A DNA stretch of 64,000 nucleotides, taken from Chitinophagaceae bacterium (lineage in GTDB: Bacteria > Bacteroidota > Bacteroidia > Chitinophagales > Chitinophagaceae). Below are positions 1 through 7,979 of the stretch, in pieces. The DNA lies in the NCBI GenBank assembly GCA_020847395.1, contig JADLCD010000135.1, forward strand, positions 1 to 64,000, given 5' to 3'. Each line of letters begins with the position of its first letter. The stretch's first letter is position 1. The notes beneath the pieces are model-generated. The model saw nothing but the letters and a program-made list of their open reading frames with translations, made no database searches and was not told where the DNA came from. Both the position numbers and the translations under genes were made by a program.

Positions 1-898
1 CTAAAAAAGGATAACGATATTTTTTTATTCCCTTATAAGAATCCATTGCGCTTTTTTTAGCTTTTCTAAGATTTCCTTCTTTCAGATGTATCCAGCTTAC
101 AATAGAATCCATCAGGTATTTAAAAGTTTGGTTTTTGCTAAAATAGACAGCATTATATGCTTTGGCTACCCAGTTCCTGGCGTTTTCTACATCTTTTTCT
201 TTCCTGTAGCTGAAACAAATGGTACAATATGCCCGTATTATTTCCTCACCAAAGCTGTTTTTACCAATATCCTCTAATATCTCTAAACCTATTTTTCTTG
301 CCTTTTTAAACTCATGCCTGAAGAGATAAGTAAAGCCAAGCATGTTTAGTAAGGTTATTTTAATATTGTTATCATTCTCTGCTTTAGCAAGATTAATAAT
401 AGCCTCACAAATCATAATCGTTTCGTCTGGCAACATATACCACCCATTTTTCCAGAGTATATCTGTAAATATTACATAGCTGTAGCGGGCTTTTTGTGAA
501 AGATTGCCATATGCTTCAACAGCCGATTGTAATTTTTCTTTCTTTGCTTCGAATAGCTTTACTTTTCGGAGATGCATTACAACATAGCAATAATCAATTT
601 ATAATTCAATCCAGGCGCCCCACATATTTGCCGGATCAGGTACTTTTATCAGGAACTGCTCCGATTTTTTATACATTGGCTCGGCTAACTTAAACTGCCA
701 CTGCTGGTTATATGTATTGCCTATTTTGTGGTATATTCTGCCAATGCTGAGGTAATCATGCATAGGAGTTATGATCAATAATTTATTCAACAATTTGCGG
801 GCAGCCGAAAATTTTCCGGAGATGGTCAGAAGGTCAGCCTTCTTTTCCATATTTTCCAACGCAGCCACATCTGCCGGATCCAGGGTATTGTGTACCAT
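1..898 (-). pseudogene. TPR-like helical protein broken by one in-frame stop, cut by window edge
   Basis: An ATG at 896-898 opens a Leu/Ala/Lys-rich helical protein that stops at TAA 599-601 after 99 codons. The same frame then remains open for about 199 codons to the window edge, with the same composition. The residues on both sides of the stop read as one continuous repeat helix (NMWGAWIEL, stop, IDYCYVVMHLRKVK). I read this as one gene interrupted by a nonsense codon rather than two genes. The regular Y/A/G spacing resembles tetratricopeptide repeats; no catalytic or DNA-binding part is visible, and the true C-terminus lies outside the window. The frame upstream of the ATG closes at a TAA within about 10 codons, so a longer N-terminus is not available. 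A sequencing error at the stop is possible. Confidence 0.6.
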
Positions 899-1232
899 AA
901 GCAGCCATTTTAAGGGTGATGATTACAGGTTATATAGATTGAGGTTTGGATAAGAGCTTATAGTGCGATGTCAAACGTGAAATGTGAGCAATAAGCGTTC
1001 GTTTTTCGTTTCCACAACAGCATACCCACATAATTTGGTTGACATGACACTGGTAATGCGCCAATAGGGATGTAATTTAATATCATTACTTAGCCATACA
1101 ATAGCACAAAAGTGTTATAGGCAGGTTGGCAGAATATGCTTTGATTTGTATATTTTTTGCGACTGTTATCCGGCAAATGGTAATATGGATTGGCAATTCA
1201 GTAGGCGAAACTTTTAATTTCGTGGTTTGGGT
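899..1232. other. Intergenic stretch without a recognisable gene
   Basis: About 330 bases lie between the start of the broken TPR-like gene and the terminator downstream of the Rpn gene. Only short spurious frames are present. It presumably carries the upstream region of the TPR-like gene; I could not pick out a convincing promoter or repeat. Confidence 0.5.
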
Positions 1233-1266
1233 AAAAAAAATGCCCCGTACCCGGAGCATTTTTTCC
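1233..1266 (-). terminator. Rho-independent terminator after the Rpn-family gene
   Basis: A hairpin with arms AATGCCCCG and CGGAGCATT (one mismatch, loop TACC) is flanked by a run of eight A on the left and a run of T on the right. It could work in both directions; it lies just 3' of the minus-strand Rpn gene, whose transcript would end in a run of U. Confidence 0.75.
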
Positions 1267-1282
1267 TTTAAGTTTCAAAAAA

Positions 1283-2206
1283 TTATTTTTTCTTTTTCAG
1301 CGAAGCGCGAACTTTTTTAACAAAGGGCTCTGTAACACCGGCAAATGCGGCAATTTCAGATACGGAGAATTTTCCGGCTGTGAGGAGGTTTTGTATAAAC
1401 TCCCGACTCTTTTTCTCAATGCCTTTTTCAATACCTTCTTCAATGCCTTTTTTACGTCCTTTTTCTATATAAATGTCTAATGTGCTCATAATTGTTTTCT
1501 TTATGGGTTCCGGTAGCGAATTTAATACATTTTCTTCTTTCAAATCGCCCCTGGTATATAAGTAAATGATAAAACCTTGTTGCAGCGCTTTAGGGCCGGT
1601 AGCCGCTAACAACAATAAATTCACCGCGTTACGTCCCAGCCATTCTTTTTCAAAACTATGCTTTAATGCCAAGAAGGATGCTTTTAGAAATTTATTGTTC
1701 AGCTTTTCTACGTCGGTATCGGATAGCATGCCTAAATTATTGTATACATACTCAAAATCGGGCAGGTATTGTTTCCAATATTCTTCCATGTCTTCAAAAA
1801 GGTCTGAGAGTTTTCGGTACTGCCATTTGCCTTTGCCATGATACAGTAATACAGGAATAACGAGCGATAATGGTTCTTTGGCGGTCGCTTGCTTTTGAAG
1901 GGCAGAAAAGATATAACTGCCGATTTGAATGGATGTGTATTTATCCGGATAGCTCTTATGTTCTATCAGCAGGCTTACTTTTACAGCGTTTTTACCACCC
2001 TTTCGATGGCAAGAATAAACAATGTCTGAAATCGTTTTCTTGAGATCATCTGATAGGTAAGTGTCGGGCAATTGCCTTAACGTAGCAAAATCCAATTGCC
2101 GGCTGATAAACTCAGGCAGATAGTTTTTGAAATAATCTGCAGCCATCTTCTTGTTAGATAAAATACTGCGGATAAAGTTGTCGTGTATGGAAGCGTTGTT
2201 GCTCAC
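1283..2206 (-). CDS. Rpn family recombination-promoting nuclease / putative transposase (PD-(D/E)XK)
   Basis: This 307-residue protein matches the Rpn/transposase_31 family, whose members are PD-(D/E)XK endonucleases reported to promote recA-independent recombination. The core is D61 plus the E82-x-K84 pair in the strand LLIEHKS, followed by IQIGSYIFSALQKQ and an IPVLLYHGKGKW segment. Near the C-terminus is the family's charged repeat region (KGIEEGIEKGIEKK), then a small helical tail. The start is a GTG; the next in-frame ATG is 20 codons in and would remove conserved N-terminal residues. It is a single gene with its own terminator. These genes are often mobile and can have many copies per genome; no inverted repeats are visible here. 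Family assignment is firm, function in this host inferred. Confidence 0.85.
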   Translation of the reverse strand: MSNNASIHDNFIRSILSNKKMAADYFKNYLPEFISRQLDFATLRQLPDTYLSDDLKKTISDIVYSCHRKGGKNAVKVSLLIEHKSYPDKYTSIQIGSYIFSALQKQATAKEPLSLVIPVLLYHGKGKWQYRKLSDLFEDMEEYWKQYLPDFEYVYNNLGMLSDTDVEKLNNKFLKASFLALKHSFEKEWLGRNAVNLLLLAATGPKALQQGFIIYLYTRGDLKEENVLNSLPEPIKKTIMSTLDIYIEKGRKKGIEEGIEKGIEKKSREFIQNLLTAGKFSVSEIAAFAGVTEPFVKKVRASLKKKK

Positions 2207-2554
2207 CCTATCCTATAATTTTTAACCCTGAAGATAATTATTTCCTGTTGTCTGAAGCCAACGCAACAAAAGTAAGTTTTATCAGACAAGCCCCGCGATG
2301 TTGGCAAAGCCGGAAAGAAACAGGTCAATGGCAGCAGAAATACTTTATGGCTTCAATTGGAAAAATTTTTTAGCATTGACTGCTGTTTCGTTGTCAGGCA
2401 GAGTGGACAAGCTTACGTCTGCAAATTCTCGGGCTATCGGACCTGATCGCAATCTGCCATTTGTGATGTCGTCTGCAATATATTTTTTTGAGTTTGTATT
2501 TATAATAACTAAAAAGTAAAAAATAAGCTTGTCTTTGTTTTTTTGAAGGCAGGA
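2207..2554. other. Intergenic stretch with a gene-like but start-less minus-strand frame
   Basis: About 350 bases without a credible intact gene. On the minus strand a frame from about 2513 down to a TAA at 2345-2347 reads like real protein (IADDITNGRLRSG, then PIAREFADVSLSTLPDNE) but has no ATG, GTG or TTG start in a sensible place. After the stop it continues with SISAAIDLFLSGFANIAGLV. It may be a decayed gene fragment. I do not recognise the family. An overlapping plus-strand frame (2298-2519) looks like its shadow. Confidence 0.3.
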
Positions 2555-3982
2555 TTAAAAAAATAGTTTTGTGCCTTTTTTTATGAAAACCTTGTATGGT
2601 TCATTCATCTTTATTTTGTTCATCGGAATACCATCTTTTAATTTCAATGCTATAATCTGCCCGTCCGCTCCTTCCACGTGTTTCATTATCATGCTGGTAT
2701 GTACGCTTCCAAGAGATATTGCACCTTTAGCAATAGCGCCTTTATTAATAATAGTAATTCCATTATAGGTTACCGGGCTTGTTACCACAAATGTAACAGG
2801 TTGATACTCTCTCTTAAATTTCATGTCGGGTAAACGTTCAAACACTACCTCAAATAAAATTTCGGTATTAATAAGCATTTCTTTAGGCAGCTCAGGTTGC
2901 GGAGTTGTTTCGGACTGTTTTACCGGCGTTAACACCTGCTGTTTAGTTGTTGAATCGGGTGCAGGTGGTTGTTCTTTTTTTTCATGTTCCGGTTTCTCCT
3001 TTTTTTCTGCAGATGGTTTATCAACATTTTCTGTTTTTGTATCTGCCAGTGTATTTGTATTGGCAGGTTTATTTTTTACTACAGGGGTAATAATAACAGG
3101 GACCGGTTGTATAACCTCCGGTGTTTGCTTTTTTTCTTCCGTACCTGCAATATCTTTTTTTATTTTATTGGGATTATGTGTACTGTCTGTTGAGGTAATA
3201 ATAATGGGAACGGGATGTATCTCATCCTGAATTTTTATATCAGCAGGTTGCTTATTGTTTTTAAAAATTCCCCATGTAACTCCTGCCGTAGCTATTACTG
3301 TTGCGAATATTATTATTCCATACAGGGCTTTATTTTTATTTCCAGTTTTTTTTGTGGGCAATGTTTGCTTCGTAATGGAAAGATGGTCCTGTATAATATT
3401 TTTAAGATCTTCTGTTGTAAGCCTTTGAGGAGTAACTATTTCATCATCCTGGTCTGCTCTTTTAGCATATGACGGAGGCCTTTTGGAAGAAAAATTATCA
3501 CCGGTATCAGTTTTTTTAGCAAAAACAAATCCTTCAGGAAATACATTTTTATTGTCGGTATTTTCATGGGCAGTACCCTGTTTCTTGCTATCATTGTTAT
3601 CGTCTGTAATTTGAATTGCCTTCAACAGTTGATTTACTCCTTTTTCATATTCACCCGTAAAATCAATTCTTTGTAATCTTCTTAACCTGAAAGATGTTTC
3701 GGTATTGGTTAAAAGAACGGGTATAACTTTCTTATTTTGTTCAAGTGCAAAAGATATTTCATCCATAGCGTTCTTTGACTCCATGGATTGGGGAGATATA
3801 ATAGCCAACACACAGGTAGCGCTATTGAGGGCAGCCTCGATTTCATTGTCCCAATGTGCTCCCGGCGGAATATTCAGTTGATCCAGCCAGATATTAGCGC
3901 CGGCATTTTTAAGATCGTTTGCAAGCTTTAAAACAAACGGTGTATCAACCCTTGAATAGCTAATGAAAAACTTATCCGACAT
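2555..3982 (-). CDS. TIR-domain protein with single transmembrane segment and Pro/Lys/Glu-rich linker
   Basis: 475 residues from the ATG at 3980-3982; a TTG seven codons upstream is less likely. Residues 1-125 form a TIR domain: FFISYSR at 5-11, WLDQLNIPPG at 32-41, SPQSMESKNAMDE at 63-75 with E75 in the place of the NADase glutamate. Residues about 219-239 are one hydrophobic membrane segment. Residues 240-360 are a low-complexity linker rich in Pro, Lys, Glu and Thr with repeated PVPIIIT/PVPVIIT words. The last ~110 residues are a separate beta-rich domain containing INKGAIAKGAISLG. This order puts the TIR in the cytoplasm and the C-terminal domain outside the inner membrane. TIR proteins are often NAD-degrading effectors or scaffolds; neither role is proven here, and no defence neighbour is obvious. 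Confidence 0.8.
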   Translation of the reverse strand: MSDKFFISYSRVDTPFVLKLANDLKNAGANIWLDQLNIPPGAHWDNEIEAALNSATCVLAIISPQSMESKNAMDEISFALEQNKKVIPVLLTNTETSFRLRRLQRIDFTGEYEKGVNQLLKAIQITDDNNDSKKQGTAHENTDNKNVFPEGFVFAKKTDTGDNFSSKRPPSYAKRADQDDEIVTPQRLTTEDLKNIIQDHLSITKQTLPTKKTGNKNKALYGIIIFATVIATAGVTWGIFKNNKQPADIKIQDEIHPVPIIITSTDSTHNPNKIKKDIAGTEEKKQTPEVIQPVPVIITPVVKNKPANTNTLADTKTENVDKPSAEKKEKPEHEKKEQPPAPDSTTKQQVLTPVKQSETTPQPELPKEMLINTEILFEVVFERLPDMKFKREYQPVTFVVTSPVTYNGITIINKGAIAKGAISLGSVHTSMIMKHVEGADGQIIALKLKDGIPMNKIKMNEPYKVFIKKGTKLFF

Positions 3983-4254
3983 AATCCTGTTATTTAAAAT
4001 CAAGTAAATCTGAGCACTTTGCAGCCGGCGCCTGATTTGTTAATGCCGGTTCAAAATACGCTTTGGGGGGTATGGAAGTATAAAAGGGGTACGAGGCTCA
4101 TGAACGCGGCAGATTTTTTGAACCTGCCAGATTAAAGAAGCTATTGTTAAAAGGTTTTTCAGATACTTGTAGTCAGAGATATAGTTAAGGACTAAAATCC
4201 TGATAAATTTAGTTAGTATTTTTTGTGGCAGCAATAGCACAAAAGTTGTAGCCG

Positions 4255-4875
4255 CTACCGTCCCTTAAACTTATTAATGGCTTCTGTACGGTTGCTTACA
4301 TGCAATTTTTGGTAGATATTGAAGCAATGCCTTTTTACGGTTTCAATGCTGATATTGAGCTGAAGTGATATTTCTTTATAAAACAATCCCCTGGATAAAA
4401 GTTCAAGCACCTCCTTTTCTCTTTCGCTTAACGCTACGGTTTCCGGAGCCTGCTTATAAGAAAAGGCAGATACCACTTTTCTTGCAATTTCACTGCTCAT
4501 GGGGCTTCCACCATTATACACTTCTTTAACAGCTTCTACAATAGTTGCAGGCGAAGTTGATTTTAAAATGTAGCCATGTGCTCCTGCTTCCAACGACTGA
4601 AATACCTTGTCATCTGAATCGTAGGCTGTGCACATCAGGCAAAGCGTGTCAGGGTTATTGGACCTGACCCATCTTACAAAATCTATACCTGATTGCCCCG
4701 GTAAATTGATGTCAATGATACAAACGGCAGGGACGGTATTGTTGCTGCAACTGTTTATAGCTTCTTCCGCGTTTCTTACCGAAAATACTACCTGCATACC
4801 TTCGGTATGTTCAAGCAATAATTGCAGGAGGTTCCTGTAATCATCAAGGTCTTCAATAATGCCGATACTGATCAT
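4255..4875 (-). CDS. NarL/LuxR-family response regulator
   Basis: 206 residues. The receiver domain (1-120) has the acidic pocket E8/D9, phospho-acceptor D55 in CIIDINLPG, and the conserved Lys in YILKS. The output domain (about 140-206) is a LuxR-type helix-turn-helix (LSEREKEVLELLSRG, then ETVKRHCFNIYQKL). It closely resembles the regulator at 7980-8600, so the two are probably paralogues. Its likely partner is the TPR sensor kinase at 6056-7969. A copy of that kinase's last 21 coding bases lies 30 bases upstream of this start, which suggests the kinase and regulator were once adjacent and were separated by the HigBA insertion. Confidence 0.9.
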   Translation of the reverse strand: MISIGIIEDLDDYRNLLQLLLEHTEGMQVVFSVRNAEEAINSCSNNTVPAVCIIDINLPGQSGIDFVRWVRSNNPDTLCLMCTAYDSDDKVFQSLEAGAHGYILKSTSPATIVEAVKEVYNGGSPMSSEIARKVVSAFSYKQAPETVALSEREKEVLELLSRGLFYKEISLQLNISIETVKRHCFNIYQKLHVSNRTEAINKFKGR

Positions 4876-4905
4876 AACATATAAAGCTAATCTTCTTTTG
4901 GTATG

Positions 4906-4928
4906 AATCAGCTAACACTTTTGTTGTA
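4906..4928. repeat. 23-bp direct repeat, left copy, flanking the HigBA insertion
   Basis: The 23 bases starting AATCAGCTAACAC and ending TTTTGTTGTA recur exactly at 6054-6076. The right copy is the last 21 coding bases of the TPR kinase plus two flanking bases. The left copy is non-coding and lies just upstream of the response regulator. Together they bracket 1125 bp containing HigBA. Confidence 0.9.
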
Positions 4929-4958
4929 GGAATATATAGCAATGGGCAGGGAATACGT

Positions 4959-4999
4959 TTGAACCACAAAGACAGGAGGGCACAGCGTTGCACAAAGGG
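4959..4999. repeat. Degenerate copy of the GAACCACAAAG-GCACGG dispersed repeat
   Basis: The stretch starting TTGAACCACAAAGACAGGAG and containing TTGCACAAAG resembles the longer arms at 14040-14068 and 14198-14226. It is probably a dispersed non-coding repeat. It lies at the inner left edge of the HigBA-containing insertion. Confidence 0.55.
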
Positions 5000-5038
5000 A
5001 TGCGCTTTTTTATTGTGTTTAGCGTTGTTGCCGGTGGC

Positions 5039-5056
5039 CGGTTTTTCGAAAAACCG
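5039..5056. terminator. Palindrome downstream of higA, possible terminator
   Basis: A perfect palindrome (CGGTTTTTCGAAAAACCG) lies 35 bases past the higA stop. It could end the higBA transcript, but no strong T-tract follows on the minus strand, so this is tentative. Confidence 0.35.
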
Positions 5057-5090
5057 TTTATTACTTTACACGGGAAGAAAGGAGAGCGGT

Positions 5091-5375
5091 TCATGCTGCC
5101 GTTTTTCTCATTTGCTTCTTTACCCTGTAATACTCGTACCTTACCTGCATATTTAAAAAGAAAAGCGCGTTTATACCAAGAGCATTTTCAATTTTAATGG
5201 CAGTAGTTGTTGTTATATTCCGCTTACCTGAAATAATTTCACTTAATACAGTAGGCGATATACCCATACGTTCAGCTACGTTGCGGCGGGTAAGTTTACG
5301 GTATTCAATTTCTTCACCCAATACCACCCCGGGGTGAAATATATGTGTGGGGGCTATTTCATTTGCTGTTTTCAT
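5091..5375 (-). CDS. higA: HigA-type antitoxin, XRE-family regulator
   Basis: 94 residues. It begins with the HigA/VapI-type HPGVVLGEEIEYRKLTRRN segment, followed by the helix-turn-helix (VAERMGISPTVLSEIISGKR, about residues 31-50) and the family's TTTAIKIENALGI helix, ending in the YYRVKKQ tail. It lies 19 bases downstream of the HigB-like toxin gene on the same strand, the toxin-first order typical of higBA. In known systems HigA neutralises HigB and represses the operon through palindromes; matching inverted repeats occur upstream at 5700-5731. Confidence 0.9.
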   Translation of the reverse strand: MKTANEIAPTHIFHPGVVLGEEIEYRKLTRRNVAERMGISPTVLSEIISGKRNITTTTAIKIENALGINALFFLNMQVRYEYYRVKKQMRKTAA

Positions 5376-5394
5376 ATAATGATAATTATTTTAG

Positions 5395-5688
5395 TTAATG
5401 ATAGTCTGTAAGTTCCAATATTTCCACTGTTATTGTATTCCCGTCTGTTTCCCGGAAACAAATTCTGAATTGATTATCCACCCTTATAGACAACTGCCCT
5501 TTCCTGTTTCCTTTCAATTTTTCAAGATTCAGTGATTGAATCTGAGCTATAGTTTTTAAATCGGGGGCATCAATTAATTGACCTATTCTGAGCTTGTATT
5601 TTTCTACAATGTGTTTTGCGAATTTGTATTTTATAACACATTGTTTTGTATCAAGCTGATACAATTCCAATACTTTTTTTGTTTCCAA
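5395..5688 (-). CDS. higB: HigB-type toxin (RelE/ParE superfamily)
   Basis: 97 residues with the diagnostic C-terminal half of HigB: LEKLKGNRKGQLSIRV, then NQFRICFRETDGN and ILELTDYH. Characterised HigB proteins are ribosome-associated mRNA interferases; this activity is inferred here. Its N-terminus is a little longer than in many HigB proteins. It is the first gene of a two-gene operon with higA. A TAGTTTTG promoter element sits immediately upstream of the ATG. The cassette lies between direct repeats inside a two-component locus, a sign of recent acquisition. Confidence 0.85.
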   Translation of the reverse strand: METKKVLELYQLDTKQCVIKYKFAKHIVEKYKLRIGQLIDAPDLKTIAQIQSLNLEKLKGNRKGQLSIRVDNQFRICFRETDGNTITVEILELTDYH

Positions 5689-5689
5689 A

Positions 5690-5697
5690 CAAAACTA
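5690..5697 (-). promoter_or_regulatory. Bacteroidota -7 promoter element for higBA
   Basis: On the minus strand the sequence is TAGTTTTG, an exact TAnnTTTG match, ending two bases before the higB start codon. Transcription would start at or within the first codons, unless an upstream promoter is also used or the real start is downstream. Confidence 0.45.
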
Positions 5698-5699
5698 TC

Positions 5700-5731
5700 A
5701 TTCACAAAAATAGTGAATATTTTCAATATTC
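5700..5731. promoter_or_regulatory. Inverted-repeat operator candidate upstream of higBA
   Basis: Two overlapping inverted repeats: ATTCAC and GTGAAT seven bases apart (5700-5718), then GAATATT-TTC-AATATTC (5715-5731). They cover the expected -33 region of the higBA promoter, as expected for autorepression by HigA. Confidence 0.5.
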
Positions 5732-5741
5732 GCTTGTGCGC

Positions 5742-6037
5742 GGGTACATTCCAAATTGTCGCAGACGGATGGTAACACCATAGTCGTTAAGCTAAGATTT
5801 TATATTTGGTCTTGTTGTCATGATTTGCATCCCGCGAAAAATTCAATCGCTTAGAAACTCGTGAAACACGAATTTCTAAGCGAAGAAACAGTCTGTACCG
5901 CCGTGATTCGTGTCTCACGAATCACTTCTTCAGTGATTCATTGTTAATGAGTCAGTTCACATTTTTCGCTTAACTTAACGATTATGGTGTTTCACCGACC
6001 GGTAAGCTGTGCATGAACGACAATTTGGAATTCGCCC
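5742..6037. repeat. 296-bp imperfect inverted-repeat element with internal REP-like hairpins
   Basis: The ends, GGGTACATTCCAAATTGTCG (5742-5761) and the reverse complement of 6018-6037, agree at 17 of 20 bases. Homology continues inward as ACACCAT and TCGTTAAG words on both arms. Inside are a hairpin at 5847-5883 (17-bp stem with one mismatch, AAA loop) and a perfect one at 5903-5925 (10-bp stem, TCT loop). The second shares its core with the palindrome at 32825-32861. No gene is present. The end sequence recurs at 20505-20600, 42976-42995 and, diverged, 54051-54673. Confidence 0.75.
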
Positions 6038-6053
6038 TTATGCACCCTTCATC

Positions 6054-6076
6054 AATCAGCTAACACTTTTGTTGTA
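6054..6076. repeat. 23-bp direct repeat, right copy
   Basis: Exact partner of 4906-4928. It includes the stop codon and last six codons of the TPR kinase, so the kinase is intact and the left copy is the duplicated one. Confidence 0.9.
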
Positions 6077-7969
6077 AAGTGAGGTGCGTGGAATGGAAAA
6101 TATGAGTGTTGTTCCCTCTTGCTGTATTATCTGAAAACGACCTTGCAATGCAGCAATTCTTTGCTTCATATTACGTAAACCGTTGCCTGAACCTCCTTTT
6201 TGAACATCGCTTATACCTTTACCATTGTCGGCAATGGAAACGGTAAAATGATCGTCAATAGAAATATGTATTTTCACTTCATTTGCGCCTGAATGCTTCA
6301 CTATATTATGCAATGCTTCTTTTACTACCAGGAAAATATGTCTCCGGGTGTGCCCATCTACTTCAGCGGCAGGAATGGTTTGTGGTTCGTGGAAAGAAAG
6401 ATGAATGCTTGCATCTTCAAGAAAAGTGCCTGCATACTGTCGCATATACGCGATCATACCGGCAATATTATCGTTGCTGTTGTTTAATGACCATACTATT
6501 TCATTCATATTCTGAATAAGCTCTCTTGATTTGAAAGAAATGTTATCAAGGTAGGTTCCATTCATGCCGAACAGGGGGTCTTTTATCATCTCCGTCATCA
6601 GGCGTATGGTAGACAAACCACCACCCAGATCATCATGCAATTCCTTTCCTATCCTGGTACGTTCTTCAAGGAGCAAATCGTGTTTTTCCAATTCCTTTTT
6701 TAGCTTGTATCTATTAAATAAAAGAGCGGCTATCAGCAGTATACCTGCACCGGAAAAGAGGATAATGAGCTTAACGGTTTTTTGGCGTGTTGCATCGGCA
6801 GCCTGTATTTTTCTTTCTGCATTTGCAAGCTCCAGTTCTTTTTGTTTTTCACCGAGCTTATATTTTGTTTCGGCATCTGCTAATGCCATTTCCGTTTTTT
6901 CATTTAATAAGGTATCCCTAATGCTTTGCAGCGATTCCATATAGGCATATGCCTTTTGGTAATCCTTTTGTGCTATTGCATTAGCTGCCAACATTTCAAA
7001 GGCAGATTTCCGCTCTTCTTTTATATTTAATTCCCGGCTTATATTGATGGCTTTTAAAAAACAGGAGTCTGCTTTGCTGTAGTTATTCATTTTTTGATAT
7101 ACCCTGCCCAGGCTTAATAAAGTAATGCAGCCTAATTGCTGATCAACAAGGTTGTTATTCAGTTTGAGCGATTGTAGAAAATATTGCGCTGAGATTTCGT
7201 AGTTTTTTTCAATGTATTTCAGCATGCCCAATTGGTTTTTACCAATTACCTGCAGGTAGGGGTCAACTGTGTTTTTAGATGCTTCAGTAAACCTGTTAAT
7301 ATAGGTTGCCGCGTTTGCTGAATCTTTCAGTTCCATATACGTATCTGCAATATTGCTGCAGGCATAGGCTATTTCATCAGGAATATTGAGGCGTTTTGCC
7401 CACTCATATTGCCTGAATGCATATTCAAGCGCCCGGTCGTGCTTATCCATATTGTTTAGCAATATCACGATATTATGGTAAGTGTAGAGTATCCGGGTGC
7501 TTGCAGTATCACTTTTGGTATACTCAATCGCATCAAAATACATTTGCGAAGCAAGCTCATTTCTGCCACTTGCCATATACATTCCTCCCTGCACATTTCT
7601 TACCATTCCCAGTCCCTGCCTGTTGCCGGCTGCGGAAAAGTATTTAAAAGAGCTGTCGCAATTTAAAAATGCCACATCGTAATTGTTCCTCGTAGCTTCT
7701 ATACTTGCTATGGCATAATGCGAACTGGCAAGGAGTGAATCAATCTTTAATTGCCTTGCTATTTCGAGCGCTTTTGTATTAAAAAACACGGCACTGTCTG
7801 CATTCGTAAAAACGTACTTTCCGCCCAGCGCAATCAGCATGTCAAACTTTTTCTTTGGGTCTGTTTCTTTTTTAACCTGCTGTAAAAGGCTGTCGGTTAC
7901 TTGGGTGTTTTGGCCATGTGCTGTTGTAAAAAGCAATTGTAAGTAAAAAAAAGCGAGTACATATTTCAT
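6056..7969 (-). CDS. TPR-containing membrane sensor histidine kinase (HisKA_3 type)
   Basis: 637 residues: a cleavable signal peptide (1-19), about 340 residues of tetratricopeptide repeats that would lie in the periplasm, a coiled stretch, one membrane segment (LIILFSGAGILLIAALLF), then a HisKA_3 dimerisation domain with H445 in KELHDDLGGGLS and an HATPase_c domain with N555 (KEALHN) and the DNGKGI and GNGLRNM boxes. Such kinases phosphorylate NarL-type regulators. It follows the regulator gene at 7980-8600 by 10 bases and is probably co-transcribed with it. Its likely own partner is the regulator at 4255-4875, now separated by the HigBA insertion. The stimulus is unknown. Confidence 0.9.
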   Translation of the reverse strand: MKYVLAFFYLQLLFTTAHGQNTQVTDSLLQQVKKETDPKKKFDMLIALGGKYVFTNADSAVFFNTKALEIARQLKIDSLLASSHYAIASIEATRNNYDVAFLNCDSSFKYFSAAGNRQGLGMVRNVQGGMYMASGRNELASQMYFDAIEYTKSDTASTRILYTYHNIVILLNNMDKHDRALEYAFRQYEWAKRLNIPDEIAYACSNIADTYMELKDSANAATYINRFTEASKNTVDPYLQVIGKNQLGMLKYIEKNYEISAQYFLQSLKLNNNLVDQQLGCITLLSLGRVYQKMNNYSKADSCFLKAINISRELNIKEERKSAFEMLAANAIAQKDYQKAYAYMESLQSIRDTLLNEKTEMALADAETKYKLGEKQKELELANAERKIQAADATRQKTVKLIILFSGAGILLIAALLFNRYKLKKELEKHDLLLEERTRIGKELHDDLGGGLSTIRLMTEMIKDPLFGMNGTYLDNISFKSRELIQNMNEIVWSLNNSNDNIAGMIAYMRQYAGTFLEDASIHLSFHEPQTIPAAEVDGHTRRHIFLVVKEALHNIVKHSGANEVKIHISIDDHFTVSIADNGKGISDVQKGGSGNGLRNMKQRIAALQGRFQIIQQEGTTLIFSIPRTSLYNKSVS

Positions 7970-7979
7970 AGTACAATTT

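Noticed and set aside
599-601. Stop-codon reassignment (TAA as sense)
   Set aside because: TAA ends many clearly intact genes in the window, so a lesion in this one gene is the simpler reading.
1283-2206. Rpn gene as a complete insertion sequence
   Set aside because: No terminal inverted repeats or target duplication are visible around it.
2298-2519. 73-codon plus-strand frame
   Set aside because: Lies opposite the more protein-like minus-strand frame and looks like its shadow.
4040-4240. 66-codon minus-strand frame upstream of the TIR gene
   Set aside because: AT-rich, no family resemblance; probably chance.
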